DNA of 42,547 nt, taken from contig CANQKD010000018.1 of NCBI GenBank assembly GCA_947624375.1, forward strand, positions 1 through 42,547, in the 5' to 3' direction. Position 1 is the stretch's first letter. The number at the start of each line of letters is the position of its first letter. Positions 1 to 8,347 of the stretch are shown one piece after another. Below the pieces are notes generated by a model. It saw nothing but the letters and a program-made list of their open reading frames with translations. It did no database searches and was not told the origin of the DNA. The position numbers were made by a program, and so were the translations under genes. The DNA comes from an uncultured Clostridia bacterium. GTDB taxonomy: Bacteria > Bacillota > Clostridia > Oscillospirales > Ruminococcaceae.

Positions 1-128
1 GGCGTTGATTCGTCAAGTTCCCATTTTGAAACGGTCTGTCGGCTGACTTTAAGCTTTTCCGCCAAAGCCTCCTGCGTAATTTCTCCGCACATACGCCTCA
101 GGTGTTTTAAATTTTTGCCAAAACTCAC
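1..128 (-). CDS. XRE-family helix-turn-helix regulator, N-terminal part only
   Basis: The gene is cut by the left window edge, so only about 42 residues are visible. I place a GTG start at 126-128 because GGAGG lies seven bases upstream (complement of 136-140). The visible protein begins SFGKNLKHLRRMCGE and continues with a TQEALAEKLKVSRQTVSKWE segment, which is the textbook HTH_3/XRE DNA-binding helix pair: ALAEKL is the first helix and SRQTVSKWE the recognition helix. It should bind DNA as a transcription regulator in the cytoplasm. The rest of the protein, and so any sensor or membrane domain, is outside the window. Confidence 0.8.
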   Translation of the reverse strand, partial: MSFGKNLKHLRRMCGEITQEALAEKLKVSRQTVSKWELDEST

Positions 129-171
129 AAAACTTCCTCCTTATCATTTTGCACGGCCATGCATTGATAAT

Positions 172-200
172 ATTATATATCCATTCAGCCGGAAAGTCTA
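172..200 (-). promoter_or_regulatory. Likely sigma-A promoter of the XRE regulator
   Basis: On the minus strand TAGACT (195-200) and a perfect TATAAT (172-177) are separated by 17 bases, about 44 bases before the GTG start. The -35 box matches the TTGACA consensus at four of six bases. Confidence 0.45.
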
Positions 201-681
201 CCACCCGGTATGTGCTTTTTTCTTTGTTTCCGCAATTACAGGTTGCGCTCACGCAATAAACTGAAAATCCAAACGCCCACAACCGCGCGACACAACGTTT
301 TCATATTTTTGCGACTAACTTATCCGAATTGCTCTGCAAAGCCATACACCATGCATTTCTGTGCGGTCACTGCGCGAGTGGTGCAATCACTCCTTTCTTT
401 CTGCCGATTTTCTCCGATGAATTGCCTTTCACAAAGTTGGAGTTACCGTGACTTTTTGGGGGTCAAGTCATCACCAGAACGGTCATAACGCATCTCGTTC
501 ACCACCTTTCGTTTCAAAAATTCTGCCTACACTTGTATAGGGTAAGATGTCGAGCATTTAACAATCCTTAAAATGAAAATTGTAACTATTTTTGTAGAGC
601 TGCACAATTAAACTATGTTGGTTTTAGATATTTTTACAACTTACAGCTTGCCTTTTTCTTTTCGCCATATAGACAAAACAA
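201..681. other. Non-coding stretch with no recognised gene
   Basis: No open frame here has a credible ribosome binding site or a recognisable protein. A 92-codon frame at 210-488 runs antisense through the regulator's promoter region and its translation resembles no family. I see no RNA gene. Confidence 0.5.
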
Positions 682-713
682 AAGCCCATACAGAATTTTA
701 TCTGTATGAGCTT
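682..713 (-). terminator. Hairpin, possible minus-strand terminator
   Basis: CATACAGA (687-694) pairs with TCTGTATG (701-708) over a six-base loop. AAGC/GCTT extend the stem past one mismatch. On the minus strand the stem is followed by a T-rich run (complement of 671-681), as in an intrinsic terminator, but no minus-strand gene is seen before it. It may be bidirectional or just a structured spacer. Confidence 0.35.
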
Positions 714-739
714 AAAAGAAAACAACTGCCCTGAATCAC

Positions 740-768
740 TTGACAGATACTTTTTGAAATGATATAAT
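740..768 (+). promoter_or_regulatory. Perfect-consensus sigma-A promoter
   Basis: TTGACA (740-745) and TATAAT (763-768) are separated by exactly 17 bases. Transcription should start near 775, about 50 bases before the interrupted PDDEXK gene at 826. All twelve box positions match consensus. Confidence 0.8.
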
Positions 769-825
769 GTACATAACAAAGTATGTCTGCATGGTGAGAA
801 AATGTTAGAGTATGACGTTTAGAAT

Positions 826-1626
826 ATGACAAAGGAAGAATTTCATCGGGTCGATCTGGAAAAACTCGCAATGATGCGCCCTATGGACGATGATCTGATG
901 AGAATGATGTTCAGAAACAATATGCTGCTGGCACAGATGGTTCTCAGGATTCTGACAGGGATAAATGATCTGGTGCTGACCGACAATAAAACACAGTATG
1001 ATCTTAAATATCTGCTTGGTGCAAGGTCGATTTGTTTGGATGTTTTTGCATCGGACAGCAAAGGCGTAAAATATGATCTGGAGATCCAAAGGGCAGATAA
1101 GGGTGCATCTCCCAAGCGTGCGAGGTATCATTCAAGCGCGTTGGATACCGAGCTGCTTTTTGCAAGCGAAGATTTTGAAAATTTGCCGACAACCTACACT
1201 ATATTCATAACTGAAAATGACGTGCGCGGTGAGGCAAGAGCTTCATATTTCTTTGAACGCAGAGATACCGAAACGAACGAGCCTTTTGGAGATGACGAGT
1301 ATATTTTGTTTATCAATGGGGCATACAATAATAAAAACGATGATTCCGATCTTGCAAAGCTGATACATGACTTTGGCTGCGTAAAGCCGTCTGAGATGTA
1401 TTTCAGTGAGATGTCGGAAAGTGCACGCAAGTACAAGGAAACCGAGTAAGGAGTGAGCGAAATGTGCAAAATGATGGAAGATATGAGGAATAACGCTGAA
1501 AAAGCTGGTGTGATCAAGACACTTATTGAACTCGTTCGAGATGGTATATTGTCGTTTGCAGAAGCGGCAAAACGTGCAAATATGACAGTCGATGAGTTTG
1601 AAAAGGTTTCGGGTTTGAAAGCATAA
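826..1626 (+). pseudogene. Rpn/PDDEXK-family nuclease-transposase, broken by an in-frame stop
   Basis: The protein starts MTKEEFHRVDLEKLAMMRPM and has the family features of Rpn-type recombination-promoting nucleases (PDDEXK_2 group): a GARSICLDVFASD segment with its acidic residue, then KYDLEIQRAD, a D-x(n)-E-x-Q PD-(D/E)XK core at about residues 65-90, and the RARYHSSALD helix. TAA at 1447-1449 ends it after 207 residues. Reading on in the same frame gives GVSEMCKMMEDMRNNAEK and a helix-turn-like tail (SFAEAAKRANMTVDEFEKV) to a second stop at 1624-1626. In relatives the segment KGVSEMCK is continuous, so the TAA most likely replaces a Lys codon (AAA to TAA). The N-terminal part keeps the nuclease core and could still be made. 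The ribosome binding site is weak although the promoter is perfect. A terminator follows at 1672. Confidence 0.8.
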
Positions 1627-1671
1627 CGGCGTGCAGACGCTAAAGTTCTTTAATCTGTATGAAAAAATATA

Positions 1672-1704
1672 AACCGGCTTTGTAATTAAAACGAAGTCGG
1701 TTTT
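1672..1704 (+). terminator. Intrinsic terminator after the PDDEXK gene
   Basis: AACCGGCTT (1672-1680) pairs with AAGTCGGTT (1694-1702), with one G-T pair, and is followed by TTTTGTT. It lies 46 bases after the last in-frame stop. Confidence 0.6.
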
Positions 1705-1822
1705 GTTATCGGTAGTTCGCAAATTTTGCCTTGAGATGGAATATACCCATACCTTGTAGATACACCGCTTACTTTGAACAGTTTTTTCAGCCTTGAAGCG
1801 CAAAGGAATACGCTCTTTTTGC

Positions 1823-1939
1823 CCAATGATCTCACATCACCACTTTTGCGGTATCTATTCACAATAGTAATCGTATCTACTGTGACTAGGTACTGTTGTC
1901 ACTCAATAGAAATAGCATTATCTGCAAAAGGCGGAATAA
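1823..1939 (+). repeat. 117-bp dispersed repeat A, copy 1
   Basis: This segment matches 32906-33022 over 117 bp with three differences by direct comparison. A more diverged copy is at 38927-39026. It contains an inverted repeat, GTGAC and GTCAC ten bases apart, and outer arms CTTTTGC/GCAAAAG. On the minus strand it reads as a peptide containing QQYLVTVDTITIVNRYRKS, with one stop in this copy, so it may be the remnant of a gene. No transposase is seen. Confidence 0.8.
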
Positions 1940-1960
1940 GGCGATGCGCGCTTATAAAAC

Positions 1961-1988
1961 AAAGGCTCCGAGTTGTTCGGGACCTTTT
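1961..1988 (+). terminator. Intrinsic terminator-like hairpin
   Basis: AAAGG-CT-CCGA (1961-1971) pairs with TCGG-GA-CCTTT (1977-1987), with one mismatch and one G-T pair, and runs into TTTT. It follows repeat A copy 1 directly. Confidence 0.5.
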
Positions 1989-2070
1989 ACTGTATTTAAT
2001 TTAAAACAGAACAAACTTTGTCTGCCTGCATTGTAGAAGCAGAATCTTTGCATTTCAGATTACTCAAGGG

Positions 2071-2104
2071 CACCGGTTCGTGCATAGCACCGCCGGTGTT
2101 TTTT
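2071..2104 (+). terminator. Intrinsic terminator upstream of the integrase
   Basis: CACCGG (2071-2076) pairs with CCGGTG (2093-2098); an inner GTGC/GCAC pair strengthens the fold; six T follow (2099-2104). The 257 bases from here to the integrase are AT-rich and hold no gene I can support. Confidence 0.7.
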
Positions 2105-2361
2105 ATTTAATTTTCTTAAAGTATACCACTATACGAAATAAAAATCAAGTAAAAATTCAATATTGATGACAAAAAATCCGTGTGCTATTTGTGAAAAACA
2201 AAAAATGTTATATATGCATTTGTAAAATATGCAAAGATATAGAAATTCTCACTGGAACAGTCGCGCTTTTATGGATAAGAAATACGGCTTTTTATCGTAT
2301 TATTGGTCAAAATCGTGGTCAGGGTGTATACTGAAATTATATAATTTTAGGAGGTTTGACC

Positions 2362-3456
2362 ATGAGACGAGGCGAAAATATCCACAAGAGAAAAGACGGC
2401 AGATGGGAGGGACGGTTTATCTCGGCATACGGCGAAAAAGGTGCGGTTTACACATCGGTTTACGCGCACAGCTATGTTGACTGCGCCGAAAAACTGGCGT
2501 TGGCAAGGTGCGGTATGTATACAAAAAATGTGCCGCGCACCGTTGACGAGTTGTTTTACAAATGGCTTACAGCGCGCAAAAACAGCGTTAAAAATTCAAC
2601 ATATGTGACATATCAGACTATGTACAAAACCCATGTGAAAGAGCGTTTCGGCAGCATGAAGGTGCAGAGCGTAACGTCGTTCATGATAAACAGATTTGTC
2701 TCCGACCTGCTTGAAAGCGGCAGGTGCGACGGCGAGGGCCTCTCGCCCAAAAGCGTGCAGGCGGTGCTTGTTATGCTGAAATCTGTTTTTGCTTACGGCG
2801 CGAGGGAATTTCACTTTGACGATCCTGCAAAAGGCGTATCTCAGCCAAAGTGCCGACGCAAAGAGATACAAATTTTTTCACATGAAGAAATGGCGAAAAT
2901 CCGCCGCGCGGCTATGACTTCGGAAGATGAGGATGTAGGCATATTGCTTGCGCTTTATACGGGCGTGCGCATAGGCGAATTGTGCGCTCTGCGGTGGGAG
3001 GACATTGACCTTGAAAAGCGCATAATTCATGTAAACAAAACTTTGCAGAGAATGAAACACCCCGACAAAGATCGCGGAACTTTTGTTGCTGTTACAGAAC
3101 CGAAAAGCGAACACTCGATGAGGGATATACCCATACCGACATTTATACTTGAAAGGCTTGAAAATATGCGCTGCGACGGCGACTGCTATTTTCTTACGGG
3201 TACGACAAATTACGCAGAAACGAGAACATACCAGTACAGATATAAGCGATTTTTGGAAAATGCAGGCGTTGAGTATAAAAATTTTCACGTCCTGCGGCAC
3301 ACGTTTGCTACCGAGTGCATAAGGCTGGGCATAGACGTAAAAACGGTCAGCGAGCTGCTTGGGCATTCAAGCGTGAAAATAACGCTGGAGAGGTATGTAC
3401 ATTCCGATATGGAAACGAAACGCAGACAGCTGGAGCGGCTTTATGAGTGCATATAA
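2362..3456 (+). CDS. Tyrosine recombinase (phage/ICE-type integrase)
   Basis: This is a 364-residue site-specific recombinase. The ATG at 2362 is chosen because GGAGG ends seven bases before it; a TTG two codons upstream lies too close to that site. The N-terminal arm (GENIHKRKDGRWEGRF, residues 4-19) is the usual arm-binding region of Tn916/phage-type integrases. A SAM-like core-binding domain follows at about 58-155. The catalytic set is complete: R203 (TGVRIGE), K248 (TEPKSE), H309-x-x-R312 (HVLRH), H335 (LGHSS) and Y345 (ERYVH). It should be active. No excisionase, replication or phage genes flank it, and no paired attachment sites were found next to it. A tRNA-Leu fragment at 30701 could be a far-end attachment scar for an enzyme of this type, but the link is inference. 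Confidence 0.92.
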   Translation: MRRGENIHKRKDGRWEGRFISAYGEKGAVYTSVYAHSYVDCAEKLALARCGMYTKNVPRTVDELFYKWLTARKNSVKNSTYVTYQTMYKTHVKERFGSMKVQSVTSFMINRFVSDLLESGRCDGEGLSPKSVQAVLVMLKSVFAYGAREFHFDDPAKGVSQPKCRRKEIQIFSHEEMAKIRRAAMTSEDEDVGILLALYTGVRIGELCALRWEDIDLEKRIIHVNKTLQRMKHPDKDRGTFVAVTEPKSEHSMRDIPIPTFILERLENMRCDGDCYFLTGTTNYAETRTYQYRYKRFLENAGVEYKNFHVLRHTFATECIRLGIDVKTVSELLGHSSVKITLERYVHSDMETKRRQLERLYECI

Positions 3457-3519
3457 AAATTTTATTCGTGGTCGCGCAGAATGTTGCATAAGCTGATCTT
3501 GAGCGAATTATCGTGCGCT

Positions 3520-3548
3520 TTAGCGTGCGTTTCGCAGATTGGTATAAT
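3520..3548 (+). promoter_or_regulatory. Candidate promoter of the Tad-kinase cluster
   Basis: TATAAT (3543-3548) sits 17 bases after a weak TTAGCG -35. It overlaps an imperfect inverted repeat with arms GCGAA (3502-3506) and TTCGC (3531-3535) and an inner CGC/GCG, which could be a regulator site. About 125 bases of leader would precede the first gene. Confidence 0.4.
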
Positions 3549-3678
3549 AAAGGAAAGTATGCTATTTTGTCGAAATATGTTTTTGACGTGATACATACAT
3601 AATAGATCTCAGGTCCTGCCATGAAACATTTGATATGTTGTATATCGGCAGACCAAATATCGTTAAGAGGGTGCACTT

Positions 3679-4797
3679 ATGAAGCTATTACTGTTGGATA
3701 ACGATGTAAGTTATTTAAGACGAGTCAAACTTTACTTGGAAAAAAAGCATCCCGATATGCAGTTAAAGGTATATGACAGCTTTGATACTGCGAAGTCAGC
3801 TTTGTCTGAAGAAAAATTTGATGTGGTACTGTTTGACGGTGCTTTCGCTTCTGATGACATAAGCGTTGATGAATTGATAGGTGATGCGGCTTTTGCGTAT
3901 ATTTCGGGAACAAATGAGATGATCGAAGATAAGGATACGATCTTCAAATATTGCACTGTCTCGGAAATGTATGCAAAGATATGTTCTGTATATGAAAGGA
4001 AAAAGAACAGGATAATCAAGACCCTTAATGAAGATGAGCAGCAGGAAAAAAGTATCGAGGTCATAACGTTTTTGCCGGTGCACGGCGGCGCAGGCAGTTC
4101 AACAATGGCAGCGGCGTGTGCTATATATCTGGCTGAAATGTATGATGTTCTTTACATAGACCTTGAGCAGAGACCGACTGATTCGGTGCTGTTTTTTAAC
4201 GGCTGCAAAAAAGGCATTACAGATATCGTTGCACTTATGAAGACCAAATATTCTGATGCCGCATTGTATAAGCTGCTCAGCGAGGTTATACAAAAAGATC
4301 GGAAACAGAGTTTTGGCAAAGTTTCATATATAAAAGGTTTTACCAACATTATGGAAAGCGCCTCGATGACCCCGCAGTGCCTTTCAACGCTGATAGAAGT
4401 TATAAGAAACAAATTCAATTTCAGGTATGTGATAATAGATACCGATCTTATAGTAGGTCCGCTGCTAAACGCTGAGATAATGTCTTCGGATAAGCTGATA
4501 TTTGTATCTTCGGGTTCGGATATATCAAACCTGAAGCTGGACGGCATACACAGGTATCTTGATGTGCTTTCAAGGGAAGCGGAAAAGGAAATGCCTCAGA
4601 AATTTATGCTGTTTAATCAGTATTACGGTATTGACAGCGAGCAGAGCATAGTGCGTGATATGGAAGTTATTGCACGTCTGGGAAGATACCGCACCGATGA
4701 TAAGACACGCATAACCACTCAGCAGATAATTGATGAGGTAACAAAGAAAGATGTATTCGCGCGGCTCAGGGCAAAGCCGGTCATGCAGGAAAATTAG
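3679..4797 (+). CDS. tadZ: TadZ/CpaE-like MinD-family ATPase
   Basis: A 372-residue cytoplasmic protein. Residues 1 to about 115 form a response-regulator-like (REC-type) domain, beginning KLLLLDNDVSYLRRVKLYL with the acidic patch and an FDVVLFDG strand. From about 125 comes a ParA/MinD-type domain. Its P-loop is unusual: residues 135-142 read HGGAGSST where most family members have KGGxGKTT, so the usual lysines are missing. The LYIDLEQRPTD strand fits the position of the Walker A-prime motif. TadZ proteins place Tad machines at the cell pole or a focal site and commonly have altered P-loops. It is the first gene of the cluster, 30 bases before the motor ATPase, which supports the assignment. 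Confidence 0.85.
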   Translation: MKLLLLDNDVSYLRRVKLYLEKKHPDMQLKVYDSFDTAKSALSEEKFDVVLFDGAFASDDISVDELIGDAAFAYISGTNEMIEDKDTIFKYCTVSEMYAKICSVYERKKNRIIKTLNEDEQQEKSIEVITFLPVHGGAGSSTMAAACAIYLAEMYDVLYIDLEQRPTDSVLFFNGCKKGITDIVALMKTKYSDAALYKLLSEVIQKDRKQSFGKVSYIKGFTNIMESASMTPQCLSTLIEVIRNKFNFRYVIIDTDLIVGPLLNAEIMSSDKLIFVSSGSDISNLKLDGIHRYLDVLSREAEKEMPQKFMLFNQYYGIDSEQSIVRDMEVIARLGRYRTDDKTRITTQQIIDEVTKKDVFARLRAKPVMQEN

Positions 4798-4827
4798 CCA
4801 AAAAATTCTTGTGCAGAGGTCAGATAT

Positions 4828-6201
4828 ATGCAAAAGATAAATAAGCACGAAGTAATAGATGAGATAGTTAAAAAGATATGTCATATGATAGACAGCGGCG
4901 AGATCGTCGGCGGTGAAGCGTATGACGATAGTATTCAAGGCTTTGAAGCGGCAAGAAGCAGGGCTGACGGTGTTCAGAAATACCGCGAAGCTGATGATGA
5001 GACATATCGTCGGTACATATGGGATATGCTTAACTCACTTCTCAGTGAGAACAGCGATTATAATGCTTCAAACGGTGAGACGGTATATATAAGCCCAGAC
5101 GATAAAGCCCTTATAGTTGAACAGGTGTTTGGTGTTTTCCGCGGACTGGGACTTTTAGACCCGATACTTATGGACGAAGAGATAACCGAGATCATGATAA
5201 ACGGTCCAGACAATATCTTCGTTGAAAAGCAAGGCCGTGTAATGCGGCTGGATCAGCGTTTTGGCGGCACTACCGAGGAAGGCGCGGTGCAGCTGAGAAA
5301 AATAATCCACCGCATAGTTGATATCTGCGGAAGAGAGGTAAATGAGTCAAGCCCGATAGTTGACGCAAGACTTAAAGACGGTTCACGTGTAAATATCGTT
5401 TTGCAGCCTATCGCCATGAAGGGCGACACCGTAACAATACGTAAATTTTCAAAAAAACCTATGAGTATTGAAAAGCTCATATCATACGGTTCTATAACAA
5501 ACGAGATCGCCATGAAGCTGAAAAAGCTGGTTGCCGCAAAATACAATATATTTATAAGCGGCGGTACGGGCAGCGGCAAGACAACGTTTCTGAATGCGCT
5601 TTCAAATTATATTCCGTTTGATGAGCGTGTTATAACGATAGAGGACTCGGCAGAATTGCAGATAACGGGCATAGATAACCTTGTAAGTCTGGAAACAAAG
5701 CAGGCAAACGCCGAGGGCAAGGGAGCTATAACAATAAAAGACCTTATAAAGTCCTCGCTGAGAATGAGACCCGAAAGAATAGTTGTAGGTGAGGTGCGCG
5801 GTGAAGAAGCGCTGGATATGTTGCAGGCGATGAACACAGGTCATGACGGCTCACTGTCAACAGGTCACGCAAACTCTGCGAAGGATATGCTGACAAGACT
5901 GGAGACCATGGTACTTCAGGGGGCATCGGGGCTGCCGCTTGATGCGGTGCGCAGGCAGATAGGTTCTGCACTGGATATGATAGTGCATCTTTCAAGAATG
6001 AGAGATCACTCGCGTAAGGTAGTCGAGATAACCGAGGTGCTCGGATATGAAAAAGGTGAGATAATCCTGAATCCTCTGTATGTTTTTAAAGAGGACGAAA
6101 AATCTACGCTGGAGCACGTTTCAGGCAAACTGGTAAGAACAGAAAACCCCATGCACAACAAGGAAAAGTTACAGCTGGCTGGTATTTCTGATGATTTTTG
6201 A
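4828..6201 (+). CDS. tadA: TadA/CpaF pilus-assembly motor ATPase
   Basis: A 457-residue secretion ATPase of the CpaF group that powers Flp pilus polymerisation at the inner face of the membrane. Visible motifs: the N-terminal domain with PILMDEEITEIMINGPDNIF, then Walker A SGGTGSGKTT (catalytic K251), an Asp box at VITIEDSAELQI, a Walker B/Glu region at MRPERIVVGEVRGEEALDML, and a His-box STGHANSAKDMLTRLE. All key residues are present and the length is normal for the family. An AGAGGT ribosome site precedes the ATG. It sits 15 bases before the first platform protein. Confidence 0.95.
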   Translation: MQKINKHEVIDEIVKKICHMIDSGEIVGGEAYDDSIQGFEAARSRADGVQKYREADDETYRRYIWDMLNSLLSENSDYNASNGETVYISPDDKALIVEQVFGVFRGLGLLDPILMDEEITEIMINGPDNIFVEKQGRVMRLDQRFGGTTEEGAVQLRKIIHRIVDICGREVNESSPIVDARLKDGSRVNIVLQPIAMKGDTVTIRKFSKKPMSIEKLISYGSITNEIAMKLKKLVAAKYNIFISGGTGSGKTTFLNALSNYIPFDERVITIEDSAELQITGIDNLVSLETKQANAEGKGAITIKDLIKSSLRMRPERIVVGEVRGEEALDMLQAMNTGHDGSLSTGHANSAKDMLTRLETMVLQGASGLPLDAVRRQIGSALDMIVHLSRMRDHSRKVVEITEVLGYEKGEIILNPLYVFKEDEKSTLEHVSGKLVRTENPMHNKEKLQLAGISDDF

Positions 6202-6216
6202 TATGAGGTCGTATAT

Positions 6217-7032
6217 ATGAAAAAGAAGAAGGAAAAGATCAAAAAGGAAAAAACAAGCAAGAAAAAGAAGTTGGTCGAGAATAAGGGCATAACAGGCGCG
6301 GGCACCGATTATACCATGTACATACTGACTTTTTCACAGAAGCTGTTTGCAATGCTGTGCGGCTTTGCTATAGGATTTGCCGCAAGCTATATATACTACG
6401 GAAGCAAGATATTGGGATTTATCGTAGGGCTTATAGTTGCTTACAAGGCTATATCGATATACAGGAATATGAAGCAGGACAAGCGCTCAAAGGCGCTGAG
6501 ACTGCAATTTCGTGATATGCTGGAATCTCTCAGCAACTCGTATACCGTTGGTATGACAGCAAACAGGGCTTTCCACACAGCATACAGCGATATGGTGGTG
6601 GAGCATGGCAAAAACTCGTATATCGCGCTGGAACTGGAACTGATATGCAAGGCGCATGATAATCAGGGTATTGAAATACGTGATATGGTCAACGATTTTG
6701 CGCAGAGAAGCGGTCTGGACGACGTGAATAGTTTTGCAAGCGTTTTTGACGTTTCTACCGACCTTGGCGGTAACGTAGCAAAAGTAATACGCGAGACGAG
6801 AGATATAATAGGCGACAAAATTGAGACTGAAATGGAAATACAAACTATGGTGGCAGGGCAGAAAAACCAGCTGAATATCCTTGCCATAATGCCGCTTGTA
6901 ATGTCGCTGCTCACAAGATCTTTCAGCAGCGGCACCGGTGGGCTGCTTTCGATAATAGTCAAAACTATCGCGCTGCTGCTGTTTGTATTTGCCTACTGGC
7001 TGGGCACGCGTATAGTGGATATCAAGGTCTGA
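6217..7032 (+). CDS. tadB: TadB-like inner-membrane platform protein (T2SSF domain)
   Basis: A 271-residue membrane protein. The first 25 residues are almost all Lys, Glu and Ser (MKKKKEKIKKEKTSKK), an unusually basic cytoplasmic tail. Two hydrophobic segments follow at about 45-85, then a cytoplasmic helical T2SSF domain (RDMLESLSNSYTVGMTANRA and a second helical hairpin at LDDVNSFASVFDVSTDLGGN), and two closing membrane helices at about 222-262. TadB and TadC together form the platform that the motor ATPase turns. Position between tadA and a second T2SSF gene fits this. Confidence 0.88.
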   Translation: MKKKKEKIKKEKTSKKKKLVENKGITGAGTDYTMYILTFSQKLFAMLCGFAIGFAASYIYYGSKILGFIVGLIVAYKAISIYRNMKQDKRSKALRLQFRDMLESLSNSYTVGMTANRAFHTAYSDMVVEHGKNSYIALELELICKAHDNQGIEIRDMVNDFAQRSGLDDVNSFASVFDVSTDLGGNVAKVIRETRDIIGDKIETEMEIQTMVAGQKNQLNILAIMPLVMSLLTRSFSSGTGGLLSIIVKTIALLLFVFAYWLGTRIVDIKV

Positions 7033-7047
7033 CGGAGGTGTGTGACA

Positions 7048-7941
7048 ATGTATGAACTTATGCTGGTATGCGCCTTTCTGGCAACGATAATGTTGGTGAT
7101 ATGGCTGTTTTTGTATCTTAAATTCAAAAAGCAGTATGCAGGTATTCTTGACGGCGTGGATTCAAAGATATTTACGCTCAAGCAGCTGTACTTTCTAGGT
7201 CTGGGCGCAATAGAAATATATGAACATACAAAAAGGGACAAGATAACAGCCAGCGCAAAGGCTGTTGAGAAGATGAAAAACCTTGCCGAAGTGTTCGGCA
7301 GACCAAACGCCGAGCTTTACTATTATATAAGCGCTGCGGCAACAATATCTCTCGTGCTTACTTTTGTGCCGCTGGGGCTTATGATCGTGTGCCTGATGCA
7401 GTCTGTAGCAGGGGTGCTGGTAGGCATTCTGCTGCCGTTCGCTATGATAAGCGGCGTTCAGTCAAGTATAAATGCGGCTATCAGAAACAAAAAAGAATCT
7501 ATACTCAGCGAATTTCCTAAAATGGTGTCAAAACTTACGCTACTTGTTAATGCAGGAATGCTCGTAAGAAGAGCGTGGGATGAGGTCGCGCAGTCAAATC
7601 ATGAGCTTGCTTTATACCAGGAAATGAGAAACACCTCAAAGGATATACAAGAGGGAATGTCGATAGAAGAAGCAATGGCATCTTTTGCTGACAGATGCGG
7701 TCTTAAAGAAATCAGAAAATTTGCTTCGATATATGTGCAGGCTGTAAACAGGGGCGCATCGGAATCGATAGCTTCTATGAAAGCCATGGCTGATGATGCA
7801 TGGGAACAGAAAAGGCAGCTTTCAAAGCAGCAGGGCGAAATAGCCTCTCAGAAACTGCTTGTGCCGAATTTGATAATGTTTCTGGGCATTATGGTAGTAG
7901 TTGTTGTGCCAATGATAGCTTCTATGATGGGAAGCTTTTAA
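7048..7941 (+). CDS. tadC: TadC-like platform protein (T2SSF domain)
   Basis: A 297-residue membrane protein paired with the TadB gene, 15 bases after it. I choose ATG 7048, nine bases from GGAGG (7034-7038), over GTG 7042, which is only three bases from it. An N-terminal membrane helix (YELMLVCAFLATIMLVIWLF) is followed by two more near 90-140, a cytoplasmic T2SSF domain (FPKMVSKLTLLVNAGMLVRR; GLKEIRKFASIYVQAVNRGA) and a C-terminal helix ending MIASMMGSF. It should form the second half of the pilus assembly platform. Confidence 0.88.
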   Translation: MYELMLVCAFLATIMLVIWLFLYLKFKKQYAGILDGVDSKIFTLKQLYFLGLGAIEIYEHTKRDKITASAKAVEKMKNLAEVFGRPNAELYYYISAAATISLVLTFVPLGLMIVCLMQSVAGVLVGILLPFAMISGVQSSINAAIRNKKESILSEFPKMVSKLTLLVNAGMLVRRAWDEVAQSNHELALYQEMRNTSKDIQEGMSIEEAMASFADRCGLKEIRKFASIYVQAVNRGASESIASMKAMADDAWEQKRQLSKQQGEIASQKLLVPNLIMFLGIMVVVVVPMIASMMGSF

Positions 7942-7967
7942 ATAACGGAGAAAGGTGGTGAAATGTT

Positions 7968-8225
7968 ATGTTGGATAGACTATCTGTAGCTCTTTATTGT
8001 GCATATTCAAATGTAAAGATCAGACTTATGAGGCTTGCTAAGGAAGAATCAGGTATGGAAACACTTGAAGTAGTTATACTTATTGCTGTTGCCGTAATTA
8101 TAGCCGGACTTATAATTAACTTTTTGACAAAAGACGGTTTTGAACTTTCTGACGGCACAACAGGAGGTTTGCTTCAGTTTTTATTTGATAAGATCAAGAC
8201 CTCTGTCAACGATCTATTTGCTTAG
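7968..8225 (+). CDS. flp: Flp-like major pilin precursor
   Basis: An 85-residue class III-type prepilin. The ATG at 7968 follows GGTGG by nine bases; an ATG at 7963 is in another frame. The leader is long for a Flp pilin: about 29 residues, ending KEESG. The predicted cut after Gly gives a mature protein beginning METLEVVILIAVAVIIAGLI, with the conserved Glu at +5 and a 20-residue hydrophobic helix; the Tyr often found at +6 is Val here. The mature product of about 56 residues is Flp-sized. The prepilin peptidase at 14039 should process it. A strong stem-loop follows, as expected where pilin mRNA must be more abundant than the rest of the operon. Confidence 0.85.
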   Translation: MLDRLSVALYCAYSNVKIRLMRLAKEESGMETLEVVILIAVAVIIAGLIINFLTKDGFELSDGTTGGLLQFLFDKIKTSVNDLFA

Positions 8226-8242
8226 TGCGCAGAAAGGATCAT

Positions 8243-8275
8243 CTGTCATTCGTTGTTTTATGCAATGAATGACAG
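8243..8275 (+). other. Strong RNA stem-loop after the pilin gene
   Basis: A 13-bp stem (8243-8255 with 8263-8275; one G-T pair) closes a seven-base loop. No T-run follows, so it is more likely an mRNA stabiliser or processing site than a terminator. It lies in a 122-base gap, the largest between the pilus assembly genes. Confidence 0.65.
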
Positions 8276-8347
8276 CTCTCAAAGCGGCGGAGGGAGACTT
8301 CTGCTGTTTTGAAAGCTGTAAAAAGCATTATATTAAGAGGTGAAATA

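Noticed and set aside
210-488. 92-codon + strand frame near the left edge
   Set aside because: No ribosome site, no family likeness, and it runs antisense to the regulator's promoter region.
2356-2361. TTG start two codons before the integrase ATG
   Set aside because: It is one base from the GGAGG site, while ATG 2362 has normal spacing.
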